Assembly: GCA_026391355.1 (NCBI GenBank)
Contig: JAPLDH010000033.1
Coordinates: forward strand, 1 to 64,000
From: Bacteroidota bacterium
GTDB lineage: Bacteria > Bacteroidota > Bacteroidia > Bacteroidales > FEN-979
DNA: 64,000 nucleotides
Direction of reading: 5' to 3'
Shown one piece after another: positions 50,514 to 60,569 of this stretch. The notes beneath the pieces were generated by a model. That model saw nothing but the letters and a program-made list of their open reading frames with translations. It was not told the origin of the DNA and did not search any database. The position numbers were made by a program, and so were the translations under genes. Positions within the stretch are counted from its first letter, which is position 1; every line of letters begins with the position of its first letter.

Positions 50514-52871
50514 TTATTTTTCTATGACAATCCGCTGGTTAACAGTGGAATTTCCAAAAGTGAGACGAACGATATATATACCTCTGCCAATACTTGACAG
50601 CGAAATTTCTTTTTCATTCTCACCTTTTAAAAGGCCAAACTGTTTCTCCATAACTATTTTACCTATGAAATCAATCAGTGTGAATTGAACTGATCTGGAT
50701 TCCCTGGAATCAAGTTTGATAAAAATCCTGTTCGTTGCCGGATTTGGATACATGGTTATGGATGTGATACCATTCTCCTCAATTCCAATTGTGTTCAGCG
50801 TAGTAAATGACCATACTGCACTCCATGCACTGGTATCAGCTGCTCCCCCGGTGCCTGCAAACTCACGCATCCTCCAATAGTATGTTTTGAGTGGTAATAA
50901 TTTCTTCAACACCTGGTATTTAACCTCAGTTGATGTTGGTTTTACTGAAACAATTGGATTGGTGAAGGCAGTGGTAGAGTCTAATTGTAATTGATATTGT
51001 TCAATCCCCGTTTGTTTATTCCATTCCAGCAACGGTTTTAAATCTACATTTGTAGCTTCGTTTGCGGGTGACTTAAGAATGACTGAATTGTAAGTAGTGA
51101 AGTTAAAAGGAATACTCCAGTTTGATGTGTCTGAAATGTGTCTTGCACTCACTTTCCAGTAATATTTTGTACCAAATCCCAGATAGGCAGCGGGAATACC
51201 CATTGTGTCAATTTCAGAAGCAAAAACGAGATCAGTGAAGCCTATATCCCTGGCAATCTGATAACGGTAAGCCAGGATACCTGTAATCTTGGTCCATTGC
51301 AAAATGACATCAAGGGTTTGATTAACAGCATTATTAATAGGTGTTGACAGGGTTGGAGCCGCAAGCACCCTGAAGTTCCAGGGTGTACCGGCTGTAGTCG
51401 TAATAATAATGGTACCACCTTTACCCACAGCAGTTCCCGTATTTACATTGATAAAACTGATTGAGTTCAGGTCATTTGAAACACCCGATACAAGCGGGAA
51501 CCAGTAAAGACCCCCGTTGATCGTTTTTAACAAGGTACCATTTGCTCCTGCAATATATCCGTTTTTGGAATCAGGCAGATATACTGCCATAAGATCATTT
51601 GTAGTGCCCGACGGAATTGTTGTCCAGGTAGTACCCCCATTTGTCGTTCTCAGGATCGTTCCTGTTTTTCCAACAGCAATCCCATAAGTGAGGGAATTGA
51701 AATAAACACACGTAAGGTCCTTTGTTGTACCACTGGTTTGTGCTTGCCAGTTTGATGCAGTATCAGAAGTTGTAAGGATGGTCCCTGCAACACCAACAGT
51801 GAATCCTGTGGCTGGTTTTGGAAAATGGATGGAGAGCAGTGCATTGGTCGTTCCTGAAGTTTTTGCTGTCCAGGTTGTATCGGCATTAACAGTTTTAAGG
51901 ATTATTCCATTATCTCCTACCGCAACACCAACATTTGCAGAGATAACATAAACTGAGTGCAGATTCTGGGTAACTCCGCTTGTCAATGTGGACCAGGCTG
52001 AACCTTTACCCTTGAGAATCGTACCTGCATCTCCGACTGCAAGACCTAATGAGGTATTGAAAAAATGAAGACCATTGAGATTGTTGGTAGTCCCGCTTGT
52101 TTGACTTGCCCAGGTTGTTCCACTGTTTGTAGTTTTCAGAATTGTGCCTGATTTGCCAATGGCATAACCGGTATTGGCATCAATCATTTGATTTTTATTC
52201 AAATCGTTCGCTGTTAAACTTTTCTGTTTCACCCAAACATAAGGAAACCCGGATGAACCGGTTGAATGCCTGGCTTTAACCCGCCAATAATAACTCGTAC
52301 CAAAACGAAGATTCTGGTTGGTAAATGAAAATGTACTGCTGTTTACACTCCCACTCACGAGTAAAGGACTTGTGAACATCGTGGTCGTATCAATCTGGTA
52401 ATCGTAGTTTGTAACTCCTGTAATCGCTACATTGGAAATGGTAGAGTTCCAGGTAATTGTGGCATTTGGATTTTGTGCAGTATCATTTAATGCGGGTTTA
52501 TTGAATTCAAGTGAATTGAAAACAGTAAACGACCTTACCGGCGACCAGTAAGAAGTGTCTCCGTTATCAATTGCCCGCACTTTCCAATAATACATAACCC
52601 CAAACATCAGGTTCCGGGTTTTATAACCGGCCAATAATGTCTGAATGGTATCAACTTTCAAGGTGGAGGAAAAAGTTGAAGACGTATCCAAAACAACTTC
52701 ATATTGAAGATTTAAACTTCCCGTTATTGCATACCAGGAGAGAGAAACATTTGGCATCTGGTTTATTGCACCATTATCAGGCGCTTTAGGGATAGGTGTA
52801 TAAACCCTTTGCTGAGCCATGATGCTATATACAGCGATCAACAGGAAGAACGTAATAAAGTATTTTTTCAT
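50514..52871 (-). CDS. Exported seven-repeat beta-propeller protein with T9SS tail
   Basis: This is a 785-residue secreted protein. A signal peptide (about 1-20) is followed by two fibronectin-III-like domains (about 20-220), seven ~41-residue Ycf48/BNR-like repeats (about 223-509), two more FnIII-like domains, and a C-terminal type IX secretion sorting domain (about 705-785, YPNPATNRIFIKL to GRGIYIVRL). The repeats follow the pattern GxAVGxxGTILxTxxGGxTW, fitting a seven-bladed propeller. It is probably cell-surface or secreted; ligand unknown. The terminator downstream is shared with pyrE. Confidence 0.85.
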   Translation of the reverse strand: MKKYFITFFLLIAVYSIMAQQRVYTPIPKAPDNGAINQMPNVSLSWYAITGSLNLQYEVVLDTSSTFSSTLKVDTIQTLLAGYKTRNLMFGVMYYWKVRAIDNGDTSYWSPVRSFTVFNSLEFNKPALNDTAQNPNATITWNSTISNVAITGVTNYDYQIDTTTMFTSPLLVSGSVNSSTFSFTNQNLRFGTSYYWRVKARHSTGSSGFPYVWVKQKSLTANDLNKNQMIDANTGYAIGKSGTILKTTNSGTTWASQTSGTTNNLNGLHFFNTSLGLAVGDAGTILKGKGSAWSTLTSGVTQNLHSVYVISANVGVAVGDNGIILKTVNADTTWTAKTSGTTNALLSIHFPKPATGFTVGVAGTILTTSDTASNWQAQTSGTTKDLTCVYFNSLTYGIAVGKTGTILRTTNGGTTWTTIPSGTTNDLMAVYLPDSKNGYIAGANGTLLKTINGGLYWFPLVSGVSNDLNSISFINVNTGTAVGKGGTIIITTTAGTPWNFRVLAAPTLSTPINNAVNQTLDVILQWTKITGILAYRYQIARDIGFTDLVFASEIDTMGIPAAYLGFGTKYYWKVSARHISDTSNWSIPFNFTTYNSVILKSPANEATNVDLKPLLEWNKQTGIEQYQLQLDSTTAFTNPIVSVKPTSTEVKYQVLKKLLPLKTYYWRMREFAGTGGAADTSAWSAVWSFTTLNTIGIEENGITSITMYPNPATNRIFIKLDSRESRSVQFTLIDFIGKIVMEKQFGLLKGENEKEISLSSIGRGIYIVRLTFGNSTVNQRIVIEK

Positions 52872-52932
52872 ATTATGCAGTTTTATGATAACTCTTCGAT
52901 TGTTCTCTATTCATTAATAATTCTTGAAAACT

Positions 52933-55761
52933 TTATTTTATTTTAACCACCTTGCCAAGGCTGTTATTGATACGGATGATATAGGTTCCATCCGGCAATG
53001 TTCCCAGGTTCAGTTTTAGGCTATGGTCTCCTGCCTGCTGATTGCCGAAAGATATAGTTTGAAGCAGGTTTCCGGTAAGGTCAAACACGTTTGCTGTTAC
53101 ATTCGCAGGTTTTTCCACTGTATAGGAAACTGTTATCATATTCCTTGCAGGATTTGGTTGTATTTGAATTTCTCCGCTTGTAGCATTAACAACTGGTCCC
53201 GGATCAATTCCAAGTGGTGAATAATAAGTTGTATCCATGAAAAATCCACGGCCATAAGTCGATAGATAAATAACCCCATAATTTTCAATTGGATAATAAT
53301 TAATGGTTTGCTGCTTTATCTGGGTGACCGGTACATTGCCAATCCCTGTGTTGGTTGCCGTCCAAACAGGATCTGTAGCAGAAATATCGTCAGTTGAGTA
53401 AACACCAAAATCAGTTCCTAAAAGGACCCTGTTATGATTATTAACTTCAATCAATCCTGAATAGACCGGCATGAATGGTAAATTGCCTTGTACCGGACGG
53501 AATGTCGGTAGTGAATCGAGGGCATTTTCTGTTATGTAGACATAATTGTCATTACCATAGTTACCAAGTGTTACCAACATTAGATTATCATTGTCGGGGG
53601 AGATCTTTACTGAAGTTATATAACGGTTCAGCAGGAATGGAAATACGGTTCCATCAAATGCTTCTGTTGCCACAATACAGGTCGGATTGTTAACATCAGC
53701 CGTTGCAGAATCATGTGCAAGGGCAAGATTGGATACCCGGTAAAGATTTCCGTTTCCTGCCCCAACCCACATATAATTTCCATCTTTTGAAACATCTATA
53801 CAAGTTATTGCATCATTTCCACCATGGGTAGTACTTGCCACCTTAAACCACTTTGGATCAACAGAAAACCTGAGAGCATCCTTTGTCATAAAAATTCCTT
53901 CCTTGGAATCAGAACCTCCGAATCCTCCAAAAATATAGAACCTCGACTGAACAATGTCCTTGACCATAATGCTGTCTCCCAATGGAATTGAGTCAGGAGT
54001 AATATATGTAAATGGAAATTTTGAATTCTTGCTTTCAATAATAATTGTAGAATTTGCAGAAACAGCATGGTCGCGGGCATAAAATTTTACAGAATCCCGG
54101 CTCGTTTCGAAGTTAAAGTTTTCATATAGATAAATCGGTATATACGGTACCTTCATCGTAGCAATTGAATCGGCTCCTGAACCAAGAAATGTAGGAGAAA
54201 CCGTGACTCCAAGGTTTTCACTACGATAGAATGGAGGATTCTCAGGCGTTTTGGAAAAAATAATTATGGCAGGATCGATCATTGACCAGGCACAATTGCC
54301 ACCTGTACCATTATAAACCTGGGTCCCGTTCATCGGTTCATTGACCTGGTAAGGGCCTATGATCTGTGTTCCTATGCTCATCCCACCACCCATCACGTAA
54401 TTTTTCAATCTTCCAATGGCAATTGAATTGAACTGAGAAGTATTGTAATTTTTTATAACTGTCTGAAAATAAATAACATCAGGCAGAACGTGGCCAATGG
54501 TTATACCACCATCGGACGCGATGGCAAATTCAGTAGGGTCATTTGGATTGAACAGATAATTATGATGATTATACGGAACATACATTGGAAATAATGGTGA
54601 GAAAAAGCCAAATGATACTTGTTCCCAGCTATAATTTCCAGATTCAGCATATTTCTTTCCATGCCACATATTTTCACCTCCTACTAAAAGTTCATCGGGG
54701 TTATTGGGAAATACAACCAGGGTATTGGTGTAGCAACCATTGGAGAAAAATGGTTCAAACGTGGAATTAGCAGGGAAAATGATAGTCCAGGTTAAGCCCT
54801 TATCGCCAGATTTGTAAACATTTAATAATTTTTTATCACCATTCAGAACAGTGGCATACATCACATTGGCATCGGAAGGAGCAATGGCAAATTCAATCCC
54901 TCCGACCAGAGCAGGGGCAGGAAGAGTTGTGTCTGTTCCGGTTGATATATTGACCAGGTTATTCAGGTCACCGGCAACAGCAAGATATGCTGTGTTATCT
55001 ACAACGGCAAGAATCGATCCCTCTGGTCCAATTTCAACTTCAGTTGCATTGCCGGTCAGAATGGTTGTCCAGTCATCTCCGTTATCGGAATATTTTAATC
55101 CGGTATTAGTGGCTGCAAAAATTCGTGAATTCAGTTTGTTTATGGCAAGTTTGGTGATGTAAGCCCAATCTGAAGTAACGTCATTGAAAACCGGTTGAGT
55201 ACTGGTTATTGACTGAAAATTTTCACCATCGGTTGAACGATACAACCCGGTACCGATATTCTGATTATTTCCGCAATAAGTTTCTCCGGTACCCGCATAA
55301 ATAGTCCCATTGGCAGTCTGAACCAGTGAGGTAACCCGTAATACTTCATTACTCTGGGTATTTTGTTGGTGCCAGGTAAGTCCATTATTTGTTGATTTCC
55401 AAATACCTCCGGTTACAGCACCCGCATATATTGCTCCGGAAGCATTCTTATTGTCATACAATATTGCACGCGTTCTCCCTGCAGCATTGTTTGGCCCGAT
55501 CTCGATCCAGTTCAGATTCAGGCCGGAAGTACTTTTAGTGCTGTTCAAATGCTGAATCTGTTCTTTCGCTTTTAAAATATCCCTGGGATCAAGCTTGCCG
55601 CTAAGCTGATTACATTTCATTCTGTATAATTGATCATCGGAAGGATTGGCAGGGTTGTTGAGAACCCCGGAATTCCCGGCCAATGCTGACCATGATGAGA
55701 AAAGAAATGCAAAACCAACAGATAGTGTAAGTAAGCCAAATGGTAAAAATCTATTTTTCAT
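52933..55761 (-). CDS. Exported BNR/sortilin-like propeller protein with T9SS tail
   Basis: This is a 942-residue secreted protein with a signal peptide (about 1-28). It contains sialidase/VPS10-like Asp-box blades such as GIWKSTNNGLTW, GLYRSTDGENF and VYKSGDKGLTW, and a C-terminal type IX sorting domain around IQPNPARNMITVSY and LPDGTYIIRI. The middle part lists many WxYxxxxGG-like loops. It is a probable surface adhesin or glycan-binding protein. It lies 61 bases upstream of the other T9SS gene on the same strand, so they may be co-transcribed. The 136-base gap before it holds a weak hairpin, GGATTA/TAATCC, and no gene. Confidence 0.82.
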   Translation of the reverse strand: MKNRFLPFGLLTLSVGFAFLFSSWSALAGNSGVLNNPANPSDDQLYRMKCNQLSGKLDPRDILKAKEQIQHLNSTKSTSGLNLNWIEIGPNNAAGRTRAILYDNKNASGAIYAGAVTGGIWKSTNNGLTWHQQNTQSNEVLRVTSLVQTANGTIYAGTGETYCGNNQNIGTGLYRSTDGENFQSITSTQPVFNDVTSDWAYITKLAINKLNSRIFAATNTGLKYSDNGDDWTTILTGNATEVEIGPEGSILAVVDNTAYLAVAGDLNNLVNISTGTDTTLPAPALVGGIEFAIAPSDANVMYATVLNGDKKLLNVYKSGDKGLTWTIIFPANSTFEPFFSNGCYTNTLVVFPNNPDELLVGGENMWHGKKYAESGNYSWEQVSFGFFSPLFPMYVPYNHHNYLFNPNDPTEFAIASDGGITIGHVLPDVIYFQTVIKNYNTSQFNSIAIGRLKNYVMGGGMSIGTQIIGPYQVNEPMNGTQVYNGTGGNCAWSMIDPAIIIFSKTPENPPFYRSENLGVTVSPTFLGSGADSIATMKVPYIPIYLYENFNFETSRDSVKFYARDHAVSANSTIIIESKNSKFPFTYITPDSIPLGDSIMVKDIVQSRFYIFGGFGGSDSKEGIFMTKDALRFSVDPKWFKVASTTHGGNDAITCIDVSKDGNYMWVGAGNGNLYRVSNLALAHDSATADVNNPTCIVATEAFDGTVFPFLLNRYITSVKISPDNDNLMLVTLGNYGNDNYVYITENALDSLPTFRPVQGNLPFMPVYSGLIEVNNHNRVLLGTDFGVYSTDDISATDPVWTATNTGIGNVPVTQIKQQTINYYPIENYGVIYLSTYGRGFFMDTTYYSPLGIDPGPVVNATSGEIQIQPNPARNMITVSYTVEKPANVTANVFDLTGNLLQTISFGNQQAGDHSLKLNLGTLPDGTYIIRINNSLGKVVKIK

Positions 55762-55897
55762 ACTGTTTGATTTAATAATTAACTCCTTTTACGATATGCA
55801 AACGCAGGAAAATCAAGATAAATAAATTTAAATACGGATTACAATTAATCCAACAAATATAAAGGAAAATCTTAATTCTGCAAAAAAAAACAGAAAT

Positions 55898-56653
55898 TTA
55901 GATTCGCTCCAATGTGGATAGAGGAAGCCAGCCAACACTACCATTCGCAATCCTTATTTCGTACCAGATACCGATCTGGTCGATCAACTGCACTTTGGTT
56001 CCTTCATGAAGGACAAACAGGTCAATGCTTTTATCGTCGGGAGAGCTTTTAATTGTTACGGTAGGAGTAAAAATGATCGCCTCATCCTGACTTTGGATTA
56101 CCTGATAATTTTGGTAAGCAAACAGAAAAGAAAAAAATGACAATACAAAAAGAGTAATCCCTAACCAGAATCCTGTCTTTCTGATAAACAAAACTCTTGA
56201 AATAAAATAGAAAGCAGCACACACGAGCGACAAAATGAAAATCCCTACACCAACCTTTGCCCAAACATCTGCTGAGCATTGGGTGACTAGTGAATGGTAC
56301 CATCGTTTATAGAACAATTCCGGAATTGGCTCAATTTTGTCGGCAATTTTTCCATTTGCAACTTTCAGATTGAAAGTGTAATCAGGATTCCCTGGATCAT
56401 GCTTTATTGCTTTTTCATAATAGAGTATGGCTGAAGTAAAATCATTCATCTTATAGCTGGTGTTGCCGATATTATAATATAGATCGGCTGATTCATACCC
56501 GCTCTTCAGCACCTGTTTATATAAGTCAAGTGCATTGTTGTATAATCCATCCGCGTAAGCTTTATTTGCCTGAGAAATAATAGCCTGATTATCAATAGCA
56601 AAAATAAATGTACAAAAAAACAACAATCCGGATATCAATACCACTCTTTTCAT
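55898..56653 (-). CDS. batE: BatE, TPR and SH3-domain membrane protein
   Basis: This is the last gene of the bat row. A signal peptide (about 1-19) precedes TPR repeats (about 29-95), two membrane helices (about 134-155 and 163-183) and a C-terminal bacterial SH3 domain ending in GWLPLSTLERI. Bat proteins are tied to oxygen tolerance and envelope stress in Bacteroidota and spirochaetes, though their biochemistry is unclear. It faces the T9SS gene pair. Confidence 0.85.
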   Translation of the reverse strand: MKRVVLISGLLFFCTFIFAIDNQAIISQANKAYADGLYNNALDLYKQVLKSGYESADLYYNIGNTSYKMNDFTSAILYYEKAIKHDPGNPDYTFNLKVANGKIADKIEPIPELFYKRWYHSLVTQCSADVWAKVGVGIFILSLVCAAFYFISRVLFIRKTGFWLGITLFVLSFFSFLFAYQNYQVIQSQDEAIIFTPTVTIKSSPDDKSIDLFVLHEGTKVQLIDQIGIWYEIRIANGSVGWLPLSTLERI

Positions 56654-56742
56654 ATTTCCATTTTCATTTCATAGAAGGCAAATTTATTCCACAGGCTATT
56701 AAAGGATCTCCAATCTTGTTATCTTCCTGGAAATTTTGAAAA

Positions 56743-58617
56743 TTACCTGAGTTCTCTTTCACTTTTAGTAATTACATCCAATGCTTCATTATAAATTTTA
56801 TCCATGATGATGGATTTTTCTCCAGGAGCAAACCTGGCAAACTCAGTATTATTAAGCGTTTCAATGAATTGCCTGGTAATTTCTTCATTGACATTCCTGG
56901 ATGACAACGCCTGGGACACAGAATCCATGGACAGTTCAGAAAGCGGAATACTGAATTTATCACTCAGATAGCCCCAAACAGCCTGTGAAATTTCCTCGTA
57001 GAACTCCTGTTCCCTGTTTGCTTTAAGTGAATTTTGCGCTTTTTTTAACCGTTTCCTGGCAACCTTTGTGGCCTTCCTGTTTTTCATAAGCAGCAAATCA
57101 CTCCGTTTTTCAGTTTGCTTCCTCCAGATGATGATCAGCGTCATAAACAGCAACACCGGAATCAGCAATGACAGGTAGAAAACCAGAGAGCCAAAATAAT
57201 AAACACCGATTTTAGTCAACCGGATCGATTGATTTTTAATAAAACGGATATCACTGCCAATGTATTTAATTTCCTCCTTCCCTTGCCCGGAATAAGTGAC
57301 AGTTTGGGATTCTCCGGTTCCTTTTTCAACGTCAAAGACATATTCCGGACTGGTAAGGGTTATATACTTTTTCCTGTTCAGATCAAAATAGGAGAAACTG
57401 ATCGGTTTGATCTTAAATTTCCCTGGTTTTCTGGGCACAACAAGGTATTCAAAAGTCTGGCTCCCGGTTATACCAGATGAAGTGGTTTTAATATCGCTTG
57501 AGACCTTAGGATCATATGCATCAAAATCCGGAGGGAAACCAACATTCATCTTATCGACAAGTTGGATATTGCCTTCCCCTGAAACCACGCATTTCAGGTT
57601 GATGGGGTCATTGGTCTTGAGATGGGTTTTATCCACTTCTGTTCTAAAAGTAAAACTTCCAACGGCTCCGCTGAAATCTGCCGGTTTATCATTGCCTGGT
57701 AAAGGCCGGACATTGATTACCACCGGGTTTGATTTAAGGTTTTTCTCAACCGATGCAACTGAATTGTTGAAAAAAGGATCGTTGAAAAAGTCATCAAAGA
57801 AAGGATCACCTGATCGCTGTCGTGATTGCTTTTTAAGCTGGGCAATACATTCAACCTCAAGTGGATCAATAACAAGTCTGCCACTCTTAAGCGGGAAAAG
57901 GACGATCTTGCGGATATCGGCAACTACATATGGTTGTCCGTCAATTGTTTGATTATACTGATTGAATTTCTCGTTTTCCTTGGAAAGGTTCTGAGACCAA
58001 AATCCGGGGAAAGAGGAGATTTTGTTAATGGTAATCTGCTGGATAGGAACTTTTGTGAATAGTTTATAGGTTACTATTATTCCTTCTCCCTGAATTGGAT
58101 TGGCCTCGCTGACCAATGCTTTCAGATATACATCATTTGAACCCATCTGGACAGCGCCTCCCTGATTCTGTGAAGAACCTCCACCGGTATTGTTTCTTTG
58201 GGGAGATGAAGGATTTTGCCCGTAAGTCGATCCTTTAACGACTTTAATGCTAATTGGATTCGAATGAAATACTTTGTTATTCACAGAAATGGCAGCAGCA
58301 GGAATGGTAAAACTACCCTCCTTAACTGCCTGAAGAATAAATGTATATGAATTAGAAACCGTCATGGAGGTGCGCCCGTTGATCATTCGGATGTTAGAGG
58401 AAGTAGAGGAATTGGGACCGGAAATAATACTAAAATTACTCAGATTAGGCCCTTTGAAATTTAAACCCTGTGCATTGACAGAATAAATTAAGCTAAAGCT
58501 CTCCCCTATTGCAACCTCTTGTTTTGCAGAGCCGGTAAATTCGATATCCTGTGCGATTACCGCTCTGATTGACAGATAGATCAATGCAACAATGATGTTA
58601 ACAATTTTCCACGACAT
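56743..58617 (-). CDS. batD: BatD oxygen-tolerance protein
   Basis: This is a 624-residue protein with a signal peptide (about 1-22), repeated beta-sandwich regions in the periplasm, a Gly/Ser/Asn-rich linker near 135-155, and a membrane helix near 470-490 followed by a cytoplasmic tail. FTIPAAAISVNNK and FEYLVVPRKPGKFKI are typical BatD strands. It lies between batC and batE on the same strand. Confidence 0.9.
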   Translation of the reverse strand: MSWKIVNIIVALIYLSIRAVIAQDIEFTGSAKQEVAIGESFSLIYSVNAQGLNFKGPNLSNFSIISGPNSSTSSNIRMINGRTSMTVSNSYTFILQAVKEGSFTIPAAAISVNNKVFHSNPISIKVVKGSTYGQNPSSPQRNNTGGGSSQNQGGAVQMGSNDVYLKALVSEANPIQGEGIIVTYKLFTKVPIQQITINKISSFPGFWSQNLSKENEKFNQYNQTIDGQPYVVADIRKIVLFPLKSGRLVIDPLEVECIAQLKKQSRQRSGDPFFDDFFNDPFFNNSVASVEKNLKSNPVVINVRPLPGNDKPADFSGAVGSFTFRTEVDKTHLKTNDPINLKCVVSGEGNIQLVDKMNVGFPPDFDAYDPKVSSDIKTTSSGITGSQTFEYLVVPRKPGKFKIKPISFSYFDLNRKKYITLTSPEYVFDVEKGTGESQTVTYSGQGKEEIKYIGSDIRFIKNQSIRLTKIGVYYFGSLVFYLSLLIPVLLFMTLIIIWRKQTEKRSDLLLMKNRKATKVARKRLKKAQNSLKANREQEFYEEISQAVWGYLSDKFSIPLSELSMDSVSQALSSRNVNEEITRQFIETLNNTEFARFAPGEKSIIMDKIYNEALDVITKSERELR

Positions 58618-58717
58618 ACGATCAGTTCCTATTATTTCTTTCCAGTGTCATACGACCTTGTTTATATTATCATTATTCCCTTCATTCATGCTTCTATAGT
58701 CCGTGAAGGCATATTTA

Positions 58718-59458
58718 TTACCAGTCTTTCTCTATTACAATCTGGCTGGAGGTGTGTTTTTCCTTATTCAGCTTGGCAAGTGTCTTCTTCTCATTATTTT
58801 TCAGGGCTTCCAGCATCCTGTCAGCATCTTCTTTACTGATTTTCTTATTCTGGTCCTGCTGATTTTTATTCTGGGCCTGCTCCTTGTTTTGCTGCTCCTT
58901 GTTCTGATCTTTTTTATCTTTCTTATCCTGATTATCCTGATTTTTTTTATTTTTCTCGTTCTGTTGCTGCTGTTCCTTCTGTTTCCTTAACATCTGCCGC
59001 GCATATTCGAGATTATACTTAGTATCCTTATCAGAGGGATTCTTCAATAAAGAATTTTCATAAGCTTCAACACTTTTTTCATATTGTTTTGATTCAAGAA
59101 ATGTGTTGCCCAGATTATGCAGTGCATTGGACTGAATCTTTTTATCCGGATTTGATTCTGCCAGTGAACCAAAAATACGGGAGGATTCATCCCAGTTTTG
59201 CTGTTTATATAATGATGTGCCCAGGTTAAACTGACCTTTATATGAATCCTTTTTCAATTCAATCGCTTTTCTATAATCCAATTCTGCTTCCTTATATTTA
59301 CCCTGGTCATACTTTTGATTACCCTGCCGCAGCAGGTGATATTCTTTCTGGGCAACAGAGGATGAAGTGAAAACCATCAAAATTGAGCATGTCATGATTG
59401 TGAAATGGAATCTGAACGTGCGCTGAAGGAACTGAAGAAACCTGTATTCTGCCGTCAT
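58718..59458 (-). CDS. batC: BatC, TPR protein
   Basis: This is a TPR protein with a hydrophobic N-terminus and a very polar, Lys/Gln/Asn-rich tail (about 165-225), giving it strong composition bias. TPRs cover about 45-165 (ALHNLGNTFLESKQYEKSVE). The ATG at 59458 is chosen over a TTG at 59488 directly after batB. It is presumed a scaffold for the Bat complex. Confidence 0.85.
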   Translation of the reverse strand: MTAEYRFLQFLQRTFRFHFTIMTCSILMVFTSSSVAQKEYHLLRQGNQKYDQGKYKEAELDYRKAIELKKDSYKGQFNLGTSLYKQQNWDESSRIFGSLAESNPDKKIQSNALHNLGNTFLESKQYEKSVEAYENSLLKNPSDKDTKYNLEYARQMLRKQKEQQQQNEKNKKNQDNQDKKDKKDQNKEQQNKEQAQNKNQQDQNKKISKEDADRMLEALKNNEKKTLAKLNKEKHTSSQIVIEKDW

Positions 59459-59488
59459 TAATTTATTTATTATAATTACATATATCAA

Positions 59489-60526
59489 TCAGATAATTTC
59501 TTTTTCAAATGGCTTGAACTTACTAAACCATTGATTTTTGCGATCATACACAAACAGTTCAAAGATAAGAAAAATAAGGCTGAACGCAATAAAGTACTGA
59601 AAACGATCTTCGTAATCAGAAAATTGCTTGGTCTCAATCTCCACTTTCTGGATTTTATTAATATCATCAAATATCTTTTCAAGCCCTGTAGATGAATTAT
59701 TTGCCCTTACGTATATGCCTTTTCCGACGGAAGCAATTTGTTGCAGGATAGTTTCATCCAGTTTACTTATTATTGTAGTACCATCCCTGTCTTTTTTAAA
59801 CCCCGTTTGGACATCACCATTGTACACGGGTATCGGTGCGCCTTCCGGAAGTCCCATTCCAATGGTGTATGTTACAATTCCGGTTTTGCCGGAAGCTTCA
59901 ACCTGTTCCAGAACTCCACCCTGGTGATCTTCTCCATCGGTAATGATCACGATGGCTTTACTCCGGTTACTCTGGCCAAAAGTCCCCATAGCTTTTTCAA
60001 TTGCGTCGGAGATTGCGGTTCCCTGAACCGGGACACTGTTGGTATTGACAGTTGCGAGCATCAATTTGGCAGCCGTATAATCGCTGGTAATGGGGAGTTG
60101 GATATATGCTTTCCCTGCAAAGAGGATCATTCCGATGCGGTCTCCTTCCAAACGGTCGATCAACCTGGAAATATCCTGTTTTGCTCTCTCCAGTCTGCTG
60201 GGTTTAATATCCATGGCAAGCATACTATTTGAAACATCAAGGGCAAATACCAGGTCTATTCCTTTACGATGTACTTTTTCCAGTTTGGATCCTGTTTGAG
60301 GTTCAGCCATGGCAATGACGATGAAAGCATATGCAATCATCAGAAGGATGAACTTGAACACCGGCTTTCCTGTCGAATAATCAGGCATCAGCTGTTGGAA
60401 AACCGTTCGTTCTCCAAAAGCTGCAAGTTTCCTTTTTCTCCAGATGAGAAACAAAACCAGCATCGTTACCAGAACCGGAATGAGCAGCAAAAGGTAGAAA
60501 TAATATATATGTGCAAACCTGAACAT
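59489..60526 (-). CDS. batB: BatB, VWA-domain membrane protein
   Basis: This is a 345-residue protein with two N-terminal membrane helices, a von Willebrand A domain (about 90-290) and a C-terminal helix. The MIDAS motif is intact: DVSNS with Asp97, Ser99, Ser101, plus a downstream ITDGEDHQGG. It is 57 percent-type similar in layout to BatA beside it, with 43 bases between them. Confidence 0.88.
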   Translation of the reverse strand: MFRFAHIYYFYLLLLIPVLVTMLVLFLIWRKRKLAAFGERTVFQQLMPDYSTGKPVFKFILLMIAYAFIVIAMAEPQTGSKLEKVHRKGIDLVFALDVSNSMLAMDIKPSRLERAKQDISRLIDRLEGDRIGMILFAGKAYIQLPITSDYTAAKLMLATVNTNSVPVQGTAISDAIEKAMGTFGQSNRSKAIVIITDGEDHQGGVLEQVEASGKTGIVTYTIGMGLPEGAPIPVYNGDVQTGFKKDRDGTTIISKLDETILQQIASVGKGIYVRANNSSTGLEKIFDDINKIQKVEIETKQFSDYEDRFQYFIAFSLIFLIFELFVYDRKNQWFSKFKPFEKEII

Positions 60527-60569
60527 GAAGTGAGATCAAATTGTCAATAAATGAATGATTAAAATCGTT

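Noticed and set aside
51350..52205. DNA satellite or CRISPR-like array
   Set aside because: The period is about 123 bases but the copies are diverged and in frame; they are protein repeats of a propeller.
54851..55162. Plus-strand open frame within the BNR propeller gene
   Set aside because: Shadow of a long exported protein with signal peptide and T9SS tail on the other strand.
58703..58990. Plus-strand open frame coding a very hydrophobic Leu/Ile/Phe-rich peptide
   Set aside because: It is the complement of the Lys/Gln/Asn-rich tail of batC; the hydrophobic look is an artefact of that biased composition.
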